Below are positions 1-12,225 of a stretch of DNA of 64,000 nt, piece after piece; position 1 is the stretch's first letter; the number at the start of each line of letters is the position of its first letter. The DNA is from Sipunculus nudus (Eukaryota; Annelida; Sipuncula; Golfingiida; Sipunculidae): the NCBI GenBank assembly GCA_026874595.1, contig CM049320.1, positions 37,110,214 through 37,174,213 on the forward strand. The letters are read 5' to 3'. Position numbers and translations under genes: made by a program. The notes under the pieces are model-generated. The model was not told the DNA's origin, ran no database searches, and saw only the letters and a list, made by a program, of their open reading frames with translations.

Positions 1-1035
1 GGGGCATAAAAAACCCCAACAGAAATCGGTGTAATGGGTCGATTAGCCAGGAATTTTACTCATCTGAAGATAAGCGGGACATAATTTGCATACTAATATT
101 CTGCGACGCTTACTCACGCGGTAATGCAAATAAGTTTACATGGCCCTTTTCTTTTAAGCCCATAGGGAGCTTAAGTCTCGTCCTATCTCTATTAAAAGAA
201 GTTTAAAAAAACCGGTTAAAAAAGCCGTGCTTCGGTAGCTGTGGTTACGAACATTATAAGATCTGTATATACTTGTTGTGTCGGAGCTACCGCTTTGCGC
301 GTTAGAAATGTGGTATTGTTCTTGAATGTTTCATCCGAAATGTCGATAAGAGGAACTGTGAGGAAATATTCTCAATTTAGAATTTTAAATTGTTTTATTG
401 TAAACATTTCAGGAGGCCGTATTTATGCGATATAAGGGGAAATAATGGAAATGACAATATTTATAAAGCACGCAATTTTTTATAGTAATTTACAAAAAAA
501 GAAATTCAGTACATTTATTATGTGTATCAATGAAAGTCATATGATAGTAATAAACAATTCTCCTAACTTTATTGAATCTTTTGCAAGTGATTACTATATA
601 TAGATGAAGTCGACCACCAGCTGCCGTTAAGATATTATGTGACTGTAAGATTTTGATCGATTGAATCTTGAATTCGTGGATTAACTTCATCCACGAAAAC
701 CACGAAAATATAATACCAACTTATATTTCTGAATCTTCAGTACTTAAGAAACCAACCAATTTGCCTTTATCTACCCCTCCATGAAACATGTTCATGACTG
801 CCTTTCTCTGTAACAAACATCGGTACTATATCGATAGTAGTAGCAGCGGAACTGAGCACCTATAGTGTCCTAATACATCACACGCGGATATGGCGAGAGT
901 TACCCGGAGCGACTTATGTATCTCCTGACGTCAATTGAAATACCCCAGGTTCACGAGGCGGTGTCAGGTGGCGCTTCCTCTATGGCTTGTCTTCCTTTGT
1001 CCTGTCGTGAAGGTCAGAGAACCATGTATTAGTTG

Positions 1036-1043
1036 TATAAAAG
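1036..1043 (+). promoter_or_regulatory. Candidate TATA box, CTLD gene copy 1
   Basis: TATAAAAG lies about 530 bp upstream of the ATG at 1570. It is conserved in unit 2 at 6136-6143. The distance would imply a long 5' UTR or a non-coding first exon. There is no direct support beyond the motif. Confidence 0.25.
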
Positions 1044-1569
1044 TTCATGGAACTACCTGCCCAAGTGTACCAATAGAGCCACATAGCCAATAAGATTAGT
1101 CATTTTTGTTATTATAGTGTCATTTAAGCATATCACATGCTGCGTTGTGACCAAAAGCAAAGCACGACTGGTAAGGTATAATAATTTAATAATGGATATC
1201 TCAGACCTCATGGTCAGCAAATATGTGAAACGCATTTACATACATTTTACTATTCCTGTAATATGTTCAGTCTGTTACGCTTTATCGTCAGAGATGTACA
1301 TTAATTTTCCAAACAAAGAATGTGAAGACTGGATATTAACCTTGAATCGTACAGGTTTTACTGAATTTTATCGCACGGGAATATTTCATTCCTATTTTAT
1401 GTTATAACCGCTAACCGTGTTTATCGCGGGATAAGACCATTATCTCTTTACGTCCGTAATTATTTTATGTGATCGTGGTTGATAAACATATGCGAAGCTC
1501 ACTTTGTACCACACACACAGCATACACTTTTCCATACACGTCGTACAAAGAGGACGAACGTACAATAGG

Positions 1570-3436
1570 ATGACTCCTTCAAAGAGAAAAGGACGTGTCT
1601 GTTTTACTTTATGCTTCGCAGTTCTTATAACGATGTTATGTAAGTATATAAGTGATGTTTTGCCGAAATGTAGCATACGGTATTTTACAATGGTCTGATA
1701 ACGTAAATTCGGAAAAGACGTAACCCATTTTCACCGAAAGGTAAATCTAAAATTTATATTTTGTTACATTTTACTTGTCGTCAGATGCAGAGGATGTCAA
1801 CAATAAGATAGTCAATTTCTTTGAGGCACTACAAAAGTGTGAGCGCTCAGAAAGTCGGTTGGCACTGCCATATTGTCTAAATAAGAATACTTTACCTAAT
1901 CTTACCTTTTGGGTAGCATTGGCAGAAGAGGAACTTACGTCATGGAGATGGGCTAATGGATCTGAAGCCGGTAATATCATGTTTATAAAAACAAACTGTT
2001 GTACTTTTTTAAATATTTTTGTTAGAGGTAACCGCCTACATTTTTAATGCTAACTTAATTGAAAGCCATACTTTTCATTCAGATAATCTATAAGAATAAT
2101 CTGGATATATATGATAACTTGACCATATGAGACAAGTATCAACATTTGTTTAGAGGGCGCTATTGTTAGTGATGGAAGTGGTCATTGTGTAGCATTTGAT
2201 GATGTCGGTGCAGCAAGATCTGTTAGGTGCTGGACAGAGCAAATTTTCGAGAAATATGTCCTGTGCAAGACAAATGGTTGGTGTTTTAGTGATAATTTTA
2301 AACTGGCATGTTTTTTCTTTCAAGATAACGAGTCCCAATTTTCTTAGTCCGAATTAAACAGTTTGGAACATACTGATACAAATTTCCTAAGAACGTTTAA
2401 ATATGGATATGTGAGAAAACATCTTTCTGTAATCTTCATTACCTGTCTATTTTAGATTCTTATTGCCCATCCGATAGAGATTGTTATAAAACAATACAAG
2501 GATCGTCAGATTGGTACGAGTCTAAACAATTTTGTGAAAATGAAGGGATGACTATGGCTAATATCGTACATTTCCCAGAAGGATTGGATCACAAACCACA
2601 CGTGTGGACTGGATTGTCAAAGAAAGGTATTTTATACATATTCGATAAACTTTATAGTTTTTTTAAGGTTGTTTGATCAAGACATCTACACATGTCAGAC
2701 GTATTGCGTAAAACAGTTTTTTTCCAATGTTCTTGTTGAGGTCTAAATGTGTGTCTCCGGACAGCAATGTATTACTGTAAGTCCGGTATTTCACTGTTTC
2801 ACATTCACTGTTCCGTATTTTAAGGGCGTAGATTGAATGCAAACTAGCTGTTTGGTTTTTTATTATTTTCCTTAGAAATGAAACATCAGAACAGCTCACA
2901 AATGTTTAAAAAAACAAACGTGACTAAAAGAGGCTGCATGGTAGCATCGGGAAACAGTACCGCCTTCTATAGAAAGATTGTGAGTTGTCAGAGCAGACAT
3001 CAAGTCTGCTGCCAAAATAGTAAGTGGCAGTTATCCCACCTGCACATAAATAAATTCATCTCTTGGATTCGTTTTTTTTTACATCGTATCCTGACTATAT
3101 ATGAATTATCCTTCTTTTTATTCTCCGTGGGTACGTTGTCCTATAACATATTTCATTTAGAGCTAACCTCAACTATGCAGTCAGATTCGACGAGGTCTAA
3201 TTATTTATCATCAGGAACATCTGAATCCGTAGTTGAGACTTCATCTATACCTCTAACTGATCCAACAATCACCAGTTTAGATAACGGTAAGCTAAGCAAA
3301 TTTTCTATAGCAGGTATAAATTACTACAGTTTCATAACCTTACCGCCCCGTATCTAATCATTATGTTTATGTAATAGGTAACCTTTTTTGTATTTGTGGT
3401 ACCTTTCCGTGTTATCTATCGCTACAGCGATACTGA
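1570..3436 (+). CDS. Two-CTLD lectin-like secreted/membrane protein, copy 1 (7 exons)
   Basis: Exons read from the sequence are 1570-1639, 1785-1970, 2154-2276, 2456-2626, 2876-3019, 3161-3286 and 3378-3436 (TGA). All introns are GT-AG and phase 1; the CDS is 879 nt, 292 residues. Exon 1 is a signal peptide: basic KRKGR, then hydrophobic VCFTLCFAVLITML. Exons 2-3 form CTLD1 (EALQKC, FWVAL for the WIGL motif, SWRWANG, GHCV, VRCW, VLCK); it lacks the usual N-terminal strand. Exons 4-5 form CTLD2, with the extra N-terminal cysteine pair of long-form domains (CPSDRDC) and WTGL. Exon 6 is a Ser/Thr-rich stalk. Exon 7 ends in a short hydrophobic tail (LFCICGTF...), perhaps a GPI signal or weak anchor. 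No EPN/QPD or WND motif is seen, so Ca-dependent sugar binding is doubtful. The exon 3 donor (GTTGGT) is weak and was chosen by phase. Function beyond an extracellular recognition-type fold is unknown. Confidence 0.82.
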
Positions 3437-3646
3437 TTTATTATTTCCACTGGCAATAAGTGACTTTTGAATGAAGAATTGAAAATTCCTTGATGAGCAC
3501 CTGTTTTTTTATGTGTGATTCGCTGTAATTAAGTGTACTTTCCACGATCCCCAATGACCCCCCTGCATTTGGGCCTCTGAAAAACAGGATACTACGTTTT
3601 ATAAATTTTGTGAAAAAGAGGTGCAAAGATTTTATCAAGTCTAGGA

Positions 3647-3652
3647 AATAAA
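3647..3652 (+). promoter_or_regulatory. Candidate poly(A) signal, copy 1
   Basis: AATAAA lies 211 nt after the TGA of the CTLD gene. It is preserved in unit 2 at 8748-8753 and is a plausible 3' end signal. The region is AT-rich, so chance occurrence is possible. Confidence 0.35.
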
Positions 3653-4179
3653 TGATCCTTTTTCAATCAGAGAGGACCTCGGAGGGTTAAAAGAGAGGAT
3701 AATCATAGGCTTATCTGACACCCACACATCTCCAGCGGATACTGCGGTAAACAAATAACCAGGAGGTCTTTCAACAAATATAGGGAGTCCACTTATAATT
3801 GTTGCTAGATCTGCTGGATTTAACAACGACACATACGTCCAATTAGTCTCCTTATGATACCATATATCTCCACATGTGAACGGACGTTTCGAGCTTTCTC
3901 CATGTATGGTCAAGGCAAAGATCAATGTTCTCAATGTTCTGAAATGTGAGATGTATATATGATGCTTCCGATATATAAGGTAATGTGTCGGACTAAAAAA
4001 CAAATCTGCAAATGATTTATTTTGATCCGACATCTATTACGCAATACATAGGAAACATCGGGACCTTTGCTTTTGTGATCAAGCAAAGTCATATTATCAT
4101 TCTTTTCCTTTTCATTAATGGACGTCTGTACATTATATTCATGTTTCATCTCTCCACATTTTACGAACCAGTATGGCCA

Positions 4180-4222
4180 TCTGTCTGTCTGTCTGTCTCT
4201 CTCTAGCTCTCTCTCTCTCTAA
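4180..4222. repeat. CTGT/CT microsatellite (also at 9279-9321)
   Basis: Several CTGT repeats are followed by CT repeats with a TAG interruption. The same tract occurs in unit 2 with the same length as far as I can see. Confidence 0.85.
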
Positions 4223-6135
4223 CTACGTAACTGGACTCATGTCCGCCCTGCCCTCGTGTCAGAAAAGGCTGACATTTCCATAATTTTGTGATTAGTCTAA
4301 TAATAAAACAAATATAACATGGCTTACAGTAGAACACCAGTATCACTAACTGTGACTTCATAATAGCCAGTGTATGGGCGGCATCTGGTTTTGTAACCAG
4401 GCAGATATAGCTTTACATAAACACAAAGCCTACGGCGTACTCCTCATTGATAGACCTAAGACCACTGGCTATTATATAGCACACCATGGGCAAAGCAAAA
4501 TGCGATAAAGAAGCCATGCTCTGTGTATACAACCATTATACAAAGCTGGTCTCCCTTTATAGTGCCTAAACCCCTTCCAGCTAAGTGGCTGATAATCAAT
4601 GGAGAGGATTAACCTCTTTGTCAAATATACTGTGTGAACTATGGTGAGCCAATACTGTTATCCAGCTGGTGCAGCTATCGTGAGTAATGTAGCTGTCGGC
4701 ATATTTGCTCACAGAAAAATTATCCCTTTATTCTTGAGTTTTGTTTATATTTCCGTATAGCATCATGTGTATGGAAGGTATAGGCCTATTTAATTATGTC
4801 GTTAGTAAAACATCAGAATATGCTTAATTTCTTTGAATTTTTTAAATTATTTTTAAAGTCACAAAAGCATTATATAGCTAGATCTACGGGGCAGGTGCTA
4901 GTCGACTGTTTCTATCTGCTGTGCGGAGCGGTTTTTCCCAAATGCAGGGCGGTGCGGGTGCGTTTACCCAACTGCGGGATGGGGCGGTTGCGGGTTTAAG
5001 ACTTGTTCCTGCTAACGCAGATAATTAGGGTTGTATAGCTCTTGGCATACATACTCTTTGCAAGTGAAAAACATTGGAAAAGTCATACATCAGCAACAAA
5101 TTGTAACGCTGTCAACTCACAAACGATTAAAAATTCACCATTCATCATAAATATTTGAAAGATTCAAACCTAAGCGGGACATAATTTGCATACTAATATT
5201 CTGCGACGCTTACTCACGCGGTAATGCAAATAAGTTTACATGGCCCTTTTCTTTTAAGCCCATAGGGAGCTTAAGTCTCGTCCTATCTCGATTAAAAGAA
5301 GTTTAAAAAAACCGGTTAAAAAAGCCGTGCTTCGGTAGCTGTGGTTACGAACATTATAAGATCTGTATATACTTGTTGTGTCGGAGCTACCGCTTTGCGC
5401 GTTAGAAATGAGGTATTGTTCTTGAATGTTTCATCCGAAATGTCGATAAGAGGAACTGTGAGGAAATATTCTCAATTTAGAATTTTAAATTGTTTTATTG
5501 TAAACATTTCAGGAGGCCGTATTTATGCGATATAAGGGGAAATAATGGAAATGACAATATTTATAAAGCACGCAATTTTTTATAGTAATTTACAAAAAAA
5601 GAAATTCAGTACATTTATTATGTGTATCAATGAAAGTCATATGATAGTAATAAACAATTCTCCTAACTTTATTGAATCTTTTGCAAGTGATTACTATATA
5701 TAGATGAAGTCGACCACCAGCTGCCGTTAAGATATTATGTGACTGTAAGATTTTGATCGATTGAATCTTGAATTCGTGGATTAACTTCATCCACGAAAAC
5801 CACGAAAATATAATACCAACTTATATTTCTGAATCTTCAGTACTTAAGAAACCAACCAATTTGTCTTTATCTACCCCTCCATGAAACATGTTCATGACTG
5901 CCTCTCTCTGTAACAAACATCAGTACTATATCGATAGTAGTAGCAGCGGAACTGAGCACCTATAGTGTCCTAATACATCACACGCGGATATGGCGAGAGT
6001 TACCCGGAGCGACTTATGTATCTCCTGACGTCAATTGAAATACCCCAGGTTCACGAGGCGGTGTCAGGTGGCGCTTCCTCTATGGCTTGTCTTCCTTTGT
6101 CCTGTCGTGAAGGTCAGAGAACCATGTATTAGTTG

Positions 6136-6143
6136 TATAAAAG
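6136..6143 (+). promoter_or_regulatory. Candidate TATA box, CTLD gene copy 2
   Basis: TATAAAAG is at the position equivalent to 1036-1043 in unit 1. Only the motif and its conservation support it. Confidence 0.25.
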
Positions 6144-6669
6144 TACATGGAACTACCTGCCCAAGTGTACCAATAGAGCCACATAGCCAATAAGATTAGT
6201 CATTTTTGTTATTATAGTGTCATTTAAGCATATCACATGCTGCGTTGTGACCAAAAGCAAAGCACAACTGGTAAGGTATAATAATTTAATAATGGATATC
6301 TCAGACCTCATGGTCAGCAAATATGTGAAACGCATTTACATACATTTTACTATTCCTGTAATATGTTCAGTCTGTTACGCTTTATCGTCAGAGATGTACA
6401 TTAATTTTCAAAACAAAGAATGTGAAGACTGGATATTAACCTTGAATCGTACAGGTTTTACTGAATTTTATCGCACGGGAATATTTCATTCCTATTTTAT
6501 GTTATAACCGCTAACCGTGTTTATCGCGGGATAAGACCATTATCTCTTTACGTCCGTAATTATTTTATGTGATCCTGGTTGATAAACATATGCGAAGCTC
6601 ACTTTGTACCACACACACAGCATACACTTTTCCATACACGTCGTACAAAGAGGACGAACGTACAATAGG

Positions 6670-8537
6670 ATGACTCCTTCAAAGAGAAAAGGACGTGTCT
6701 GTTTTACTTTATGCTTCGCAGTTCTTATAACGATGTTATGTAAGTATATAAGTGATGTTTTGCCGAAATGTAGCATACGGTATTTTACAATGGTCTGATA
6801 ACGTAAATTCGGAAAAGACGTAACCCATTTTCACCGAAAGGTAAATCTAAAATTTATATTTTGTTACATTTTACTTGTCGTCAGATGCAGAGGATGTCAA
6901 CAATAAGATAGTCAATTTCTTTGAGGCACTACAAAAGTGTGAGCGCTCAGAAAGTCGGTTGGCACTGCCATATTGTCTAAATAAGAATACTTTACCTAAT
7001 CTTACCTTTTGGGTAGCATTGGCAGAAGAGGAACTTACGTCATGGAGATGGGCTAATGGATCTGAAGCCGGTAATATCATGTTTATAAAAACAAACTGTT
7101 GTACTTTTTTAAATATTTTTGTTAGAGGTAACCGCCTACATTTTTAATGCTAACTTAATTGAAAGCCATACTTTTCATTCAGATAATCTATAAGAATAAT
7201 CTGGATATATATGATAACTTGACCATATGAGACAAGTATCAACATTTGTTTAGAGGGCGCTATTGTTAGTGATGGAAGTGGTCATTGTGTAGCATTTGAT
7301 GATGTCGGTGCAGCAAGATCTGTTAGGTGCTGGACAGAGCAAATTTTCGAGAAATATGTCCTGTGCAAGACAAATGGTTGGTGTTTTAGTGATAATTTTA
7401 AACTGGCATGTTTTTTCTTTCAAGATAACGAGTCCCAATTTTCTTAGTCCGAATTAAACAGTTTGGAACATACTGATACAAATTTCCTAAGAACGTTTAA
7501 ATATGGATATGTGAGAAAACATCTTTCTGTAATCTTCATTACCTGTCTATTTTAGATTCTTATTGCCCATCCGATAGAGATTGTTATAAAACAATACAAG
7601 GATCGTCAGATTGGTACGAGTCTAAACAATTTTGTGAAAATGAAGGGATGACTATGGCTAATATCGTACATTTCCCAGAAGGATTGGATCACAAACCACA
7701 CGTGTGGACTGGATTGTCAAAGAAAGGTATTTTATACATATTCGATAAACTTTATAGTTTTTTTAAGGTTGTTTGATCAAGACATCTACACATGTCAGAC
7801 GTATTGCGTAAAACAGTTTTTTTCCAATGTTCTTGTTGAGGTCTAAATGTGTGTCTCCGGACAGCAATGTATTACTGTAAGTCCGGTATTTCACTGTTTC
7901 ACATTCACTGTTCCGTATTTTAAGGGCGTAGATTGAATGCAAACTAGCTGTTTGGTTTTTTATTATTTTCCTTAGAAATGAAACATCAGAACAGCTCACA
8001 AATGTTTAAAAAATTAAACGTGACTAAAAGAGGCTGCATGGTAGCATCGGGAAACAGTACCGCCTACTATAGAAAGATTGTGAGTTGTCAGAGCAGACAT
8101 CATGTCTGCTGCCAAAATAGTAAGTGGCAGTTATCCCACCTGCACATAAATAAATTCATCTCTTGGATTCGGTTTTTTTTTTACATCGTATCCTGACTAT
8201 ATATGAATTATCCTTCTTTTTATTCTCCGTGGGTACGTTGTCCTATAACATATTTCATTTAGAGCTAACCTCAACTATGCAGTCAGATTCGACGAGGTCT
8301 AATTATTTATCATCAGGAACATCTGAATCCGTAGTTGAGACTTCATCTATACCTCTAACTGATCCAACAAACACCAGTTTAGATAACGGTAAGCTAAGCA
8401 AATTTTTATAGCAGGTATAAATTACTACAGTTTCATAACCTTACCGCCCCGTATCTAATCATTATGTTTATGTAATAGGTAACCTTTTTTGTATTTGTGG
8501 TACCTTTCCGTGTTATCTATCGCTACAGCGATACTGA
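6670..8537 (+). CDS. Two-CTLD lectin-like secreted/membrane protein, copy 2 (7 exons)
   Basis: This is the intact duplicate of the gene at 1570-3436. Exons are 6670-6739, 6885-7070, 7254-7376, 7556-7726, 7976-8119, 8263-8388 and 8479-8537. Exons 1-4 and the introns between them are identical to copy 1. Exon 5 differs at three codons (Thr to Leu, Phe to Tyr, Gln to His) and exon 6 at one (Ile to Asn). All four changes are amino-acid replacing and fall in the second half of CTLD2 and the stalk. The reading frame, splice sites, cysteines and predicted 292-residue length are all preserved, so both copies are expected to be functional. The order is again signal peptide, CTLD1 without its first strand, long-form CTLD2, Ser/Thr stalk, hydrophobic tail. 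It could be a real paralogue or an allele placed twice by the assembler. Confidence 0.82.
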
Positions 8538-8747
8538 TTTATTATTTCCACTGGCAATAAGTGACTTTTGAATGAAGAATTGAAAATTCCTTGATGAGCA
8601 CCTGTTTTTTTATGTGTGAGTCGCTGTAATTAAGTGTACTTTCCACGATTCCCAATGACCCCCCTGCATTTGGGCCTCTGAAAAACAGGATACTACGTTT
8701 TATAAATTTTGTGAAAAAGAGGTGCAAAGATTTTATCAAGTCTAGGA

Positions 8748-8753
8748 AATAAA
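8748..8753 (+). promoter_or_regulatory. Candidate poly(A) signal, copy 2
   Basis: AATAAA lies 211 nt after the copy 2 stop codon, matching copy 1. Confidence 0.35.
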
Positions 8754-9974
8754 TGATTCTTTTCCAATCAGAGAGGACCTCGGAGGGTTAAAAGAGAGGA
8801 TCATCATAGGCTTATCTGACACCCACACATCTCCAGCGGATACTGCGGTAAAACAAATAACCAGGAGGTCTTTCAACAAAAATAGGGAGTCCACTTATAA
8901 TTGTTGCTAGATCTGCTAGATTTAACGACACATACGTCCAATTAGTCTCCTTATGATACCATATATCTCCACATGTGAACGGACGTTTCGAGCTTTCTCC
9001 ATGTATGGTCAAGGCAAAGATCAATGTTCTCCATGTTCTGAAATGTGAGATGTATATATGATGCTTCCGATATATAAGGTAATGTGTCGGACTAAAAAAC
9101 AAATCTGCAAATGATTTATTTTGATCCGACATCTATTACGCAATACATAGGAAACATCGGGACCTTTGCTTTTGTGATCAAGCAAAGTCATATTATCATT
9201 CTTTTCCATTTCATTAATGGACGTCTGTACATTATATTCATGTTTCATCTCTCCACATTTTACGAACCAGTATGGCCATCTGTCTGTCTGTCTGTCTCTC
9301 TCTAGCTCTCTCTCTCTCTAACTACGTAACTGGACTCATGTCCGCCCTGCCCTCGTGTCAGAAAAGGCTGACATTTCCATAATTTTGTGATTAGTCTAAT
9401 AATAAAACAAATATAACATGGCTTACAGTAGAACACCAGTATCACTAACTGTGACTTCATAATAGCCAGTGTATGGGCGGCATCTGGTTTTGTAACCAGG
9501 CAGATATAGCTTTACATAAACACAAAGCCTACGGCGTACTCCTCATTGATAGACCTAAGACCACTGGCTATTATATAGCACACCATGGGCAAAGCAAAAT
9601 GCGATAAAGAAGCCATGCTCTGTGTATACAACCATTATACAAAGCTGGTCTCCCTTTATAGTGCCTAAACCCCTTCCAGCTAAGTGGCTGATAATCAATG
9701 GAGAGGATTAACCTCTTTGTCAAATATACTGTGTGAACTATGGTGAGCCAATACTGTTATCCAGCTGGTGCAGCTATCGTGAGTAATGTAGCTGTCGGCA
9801 TATTTGCTCACAGAAAAATTATCCCTTTATTCTTGAGTTTTGTTTATATTTCCGTATAGCATCATGTGTATGGAAGGTATAGGCCTGTTTAATTATGTCG
9901 TTAGTAAAACATCAGAATATGCTTAATTTCTTTGAATTTTTTAAATTATTTTTAAAGTCACAAAAGCATTATAT

Positions 9975-10395
9975 AGCTAGATCTACGGGGCAGGTGCTAG
10001 TCGACTGTTTCTATCTGCTGTGCGGAGCGGTTTTTCCCAAATGCAGGGCGGTGCGGGTGCGTTTACCCAACTGCGGGATGGGGCGGTTGCGGGTTTAAGA
10101 CTTGTTCCTGCTAACGCAGATAATTAGGGTTGTATAGCTCTTGGCATACATGCTCTTTGCAAGTGAAAAACATTGGAAAAGTCATACATCAGCAACAAAT
10201 GGTAACGCTGTCAACTCACAAACGATTAAAAATTCACCATTCATCATAAATATTTGAAAGATTCAAACCTATATTCTCATTTTCGTTTTCCATTATTTGC
10301 GGGTTAAATGCGGAAACTGTTTTCTTTATAGGTGCGGGATGGTGCAGGGAGGGTTTCCCAACTGCGGGTCGGGTACGGGTTCTAAAGCTCCAGCC
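9975..10395. mobile_element. Possible small DNA-transposon remnant with GC-rich subterminal blocks
   Basis: Two GC-rich blocks full of GCGGG/GGTGCGGG and TTTCCCAACTGCGGG words lie at about 10020-10098 and 10290-10385, separated by AT-rich DNA. Repeated GCGGG words near both ends remind me of small hAT-type elements, but no clean terminal inverted repeat or target duplication was found. Unit 1 has only the left block (4920-4998), because its 3' boundary cuts through the middle. Confidence 0.3.
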
Positions 10396-12225
10396 TGTGT
10401 ATAATATATATCAAATCAAAAAGCAGTACCAGGCCTCTTTTTGCCTCATCTGTCATGGCATCCTTCCAAGCATTAATGTTTTTATCTAAAAATAATAAGT
10501 TTCAGATGACAGCACAATGTGGAGTCTGTGCAATCTTGCAAAGACAATGTCATATACCACAGCGATCGTGTCAATCTTGCCACTGGTTTTATTCATCCAC
10601 AGTTTCATCAAGCACCTGGTATGAATTTATTACGAAACAAAAAAAATATTAAATGAACGCATTAACAATAAACAATACATTTAGATTAATTTTTACCTTA
10701 CCATGACTATTTTTATATCAAGTGTTTCTTAATGCTCAAATGGGCATTTTATTTTCAGAAGTGTGCCAAATACTGAATACCAGGAAGTACTCGGAGTGGT
10801 AAAAACGTGGATGCCGAATGTTTATTGTTAAGTTCATAGATGTCCACTGTATTGAACACATCCTGGATACGTATAAACCTTATCGTGTGCCCAAAGTTTG
10901 TGCATGGTAATGATATTATATATGTGTGACTTAATTGTATTTAATGACATGTTAATGTATCCCGCATAACCATTGCTTAGTATTGTATATGTCAATTGTA
11001 AAAGCTGATTCATAACTTGTGCTTTTGTTAATAAAGTAGACTCAAATTGCAATTTGAATTGTCATTTTGCCTATGTTCAAGACAATGTTGAAACGCTACA
11101 TTGTTACAACTGAATCATTTTAATCAATAAAGGCTAAAGCATAAATATACGGGAGAGGCGTTTGAGCGGGGTTGTAGTTCGGGTATGTTCCTTTTCTCGG
11201 AACAAGATATCTCAATACCACAAATGTGTTTCTATGAAATGCTCTGTTCAGGGTCGCTGCATAAGTCAATCCAGTAAAGGCAACTATATTTGACTGAATT
11301 GTCGGTTTATAATCCTATCATTAAAGTTGGGTTACGTCTTAAAATGTTTGAACATATCCTGCCTTTCTCTTATCTCAGTCAACATTTATGCTACAATCGA
11401 AAAACTGGGGATTCAGATCACTCTGTCATTTATCGAACTAGAGAGATTTAATTTTTCTGCTTTGGATAGCATTTAATAGATTTTAGTGATTAAACTGCAC
11501 GTCTCGTCATATCTCCTGAAATCTGTTGTCAAACAAGATAAAGCAATATCCTGAAAATTCTGATAGCTTGGTCACTTTTCATGCTTTAGGAGTCCCACAA
11601 GAATAAGCGATAATTCGCAAAATGCTTATAACATTTTATGTTAAAAAATCAGTCGTTTGAATGTTAGAGTTTTATGTGGTTTTTGGTGTTTGTGTTTTAG
11701 TGTCTGCATTAAACATCTCGAAAAGTGATCGATGAATTCAAATGAAACGTACACATGTGGTGCACAAGGCTGCAATAGTATTTATTTCTAATTAAAAATA
11801 ATGTTTAAAGGAGTAGGGGGAATGTACGGCATTTGTATGCCTACGAAGCTACAATTCGTGCCTTAATTTCAATAAAAATTTACCCCAATCTGAGCAATGA
11901 ATCATAGTAATCCCCCTTCAAGTATTGGACAAAAATGAAAGCATACATTTCTATAACGTAATAAAAGTCTAACCAGGAGCACAAAAATCCTGAACATAGG
12001 CCCAACCAAACATTCGAAACCGCACAATCCTGAGAGAACTGGGTCAAAGTTGTACTGCCTGTAAATCGAATGCAACCTCAATGAAGACACAAGCCCAAAA
12101 TCTCAGCCCCCCCCCCCGAAATTGTAACCGAATCTCAATTTTAAACTGCTTCAAAATATACAAATAAAGTTGACCTCTCTCCACTAATAACAAAAGACTT
12201 GCAGAGGTTTCGTTTTTCTATCAAC
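10396..12225. other. AT-rich intergenic stretch, no gene recognised
   Basis: Only short open frames are present and none resembles a known domain. A frame at about 10455-10652 is rich in Cys (CGVC, CQSC, CHW) but short, with no splice or homology support. A poly-C run lies near 12103-12116. Confidence 0.5.

Larger units (their letters stand above)
71..5170. repeat. Tandem segmental duplication, unit 1 (5.1 kb)
   Basis: This block is repeated head-to-tail by 5171-10269 at a constant offset of 5100, drifting between 5099 and 5102 through three or four small indels. By eye I count about 35 differences, roughly 99.3% identity. The left edge is abrupt: bases 1-70 have no counterpart before 5171. 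The unit contains one complete two-CTLD gene plus its flanks. A CTGT/CT microsatellite sits near 4180-4222 and a GC-rich block near 4915-5000. Confidence 0.97.
5171..10269. repeat. Tandem segmental duplication, unit 2 (5.1 kb)
   Basis: This is the second copy of 71-5170. Homology ends at 10269, where the sequence continues into a GC-rich tract that unit 1 lacks. It carries a second intact CTLD gene. Its length is 5099 bp. Indels relative to unit 1 lie in a T-run near 8172, near 8406, near 8850 and near 8926, all in introns or flanks. Confidence 0.97.

Noticed and set aside
3641-4033. 130-codon minus-strand frame downstream of the CTLD gene (unit 1)
   Set aside because: It contains a fairly protein-like stretch, but the unit 2 counterpart (8740-9132) is frameshifted by small indels and I recognise no domain. 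More likely non-coding.
10455-10652. Short Cys-rich frame (CGVC, CQSC)
   Set aside because: Only 65 codons, no splice or domain support, no second copy.
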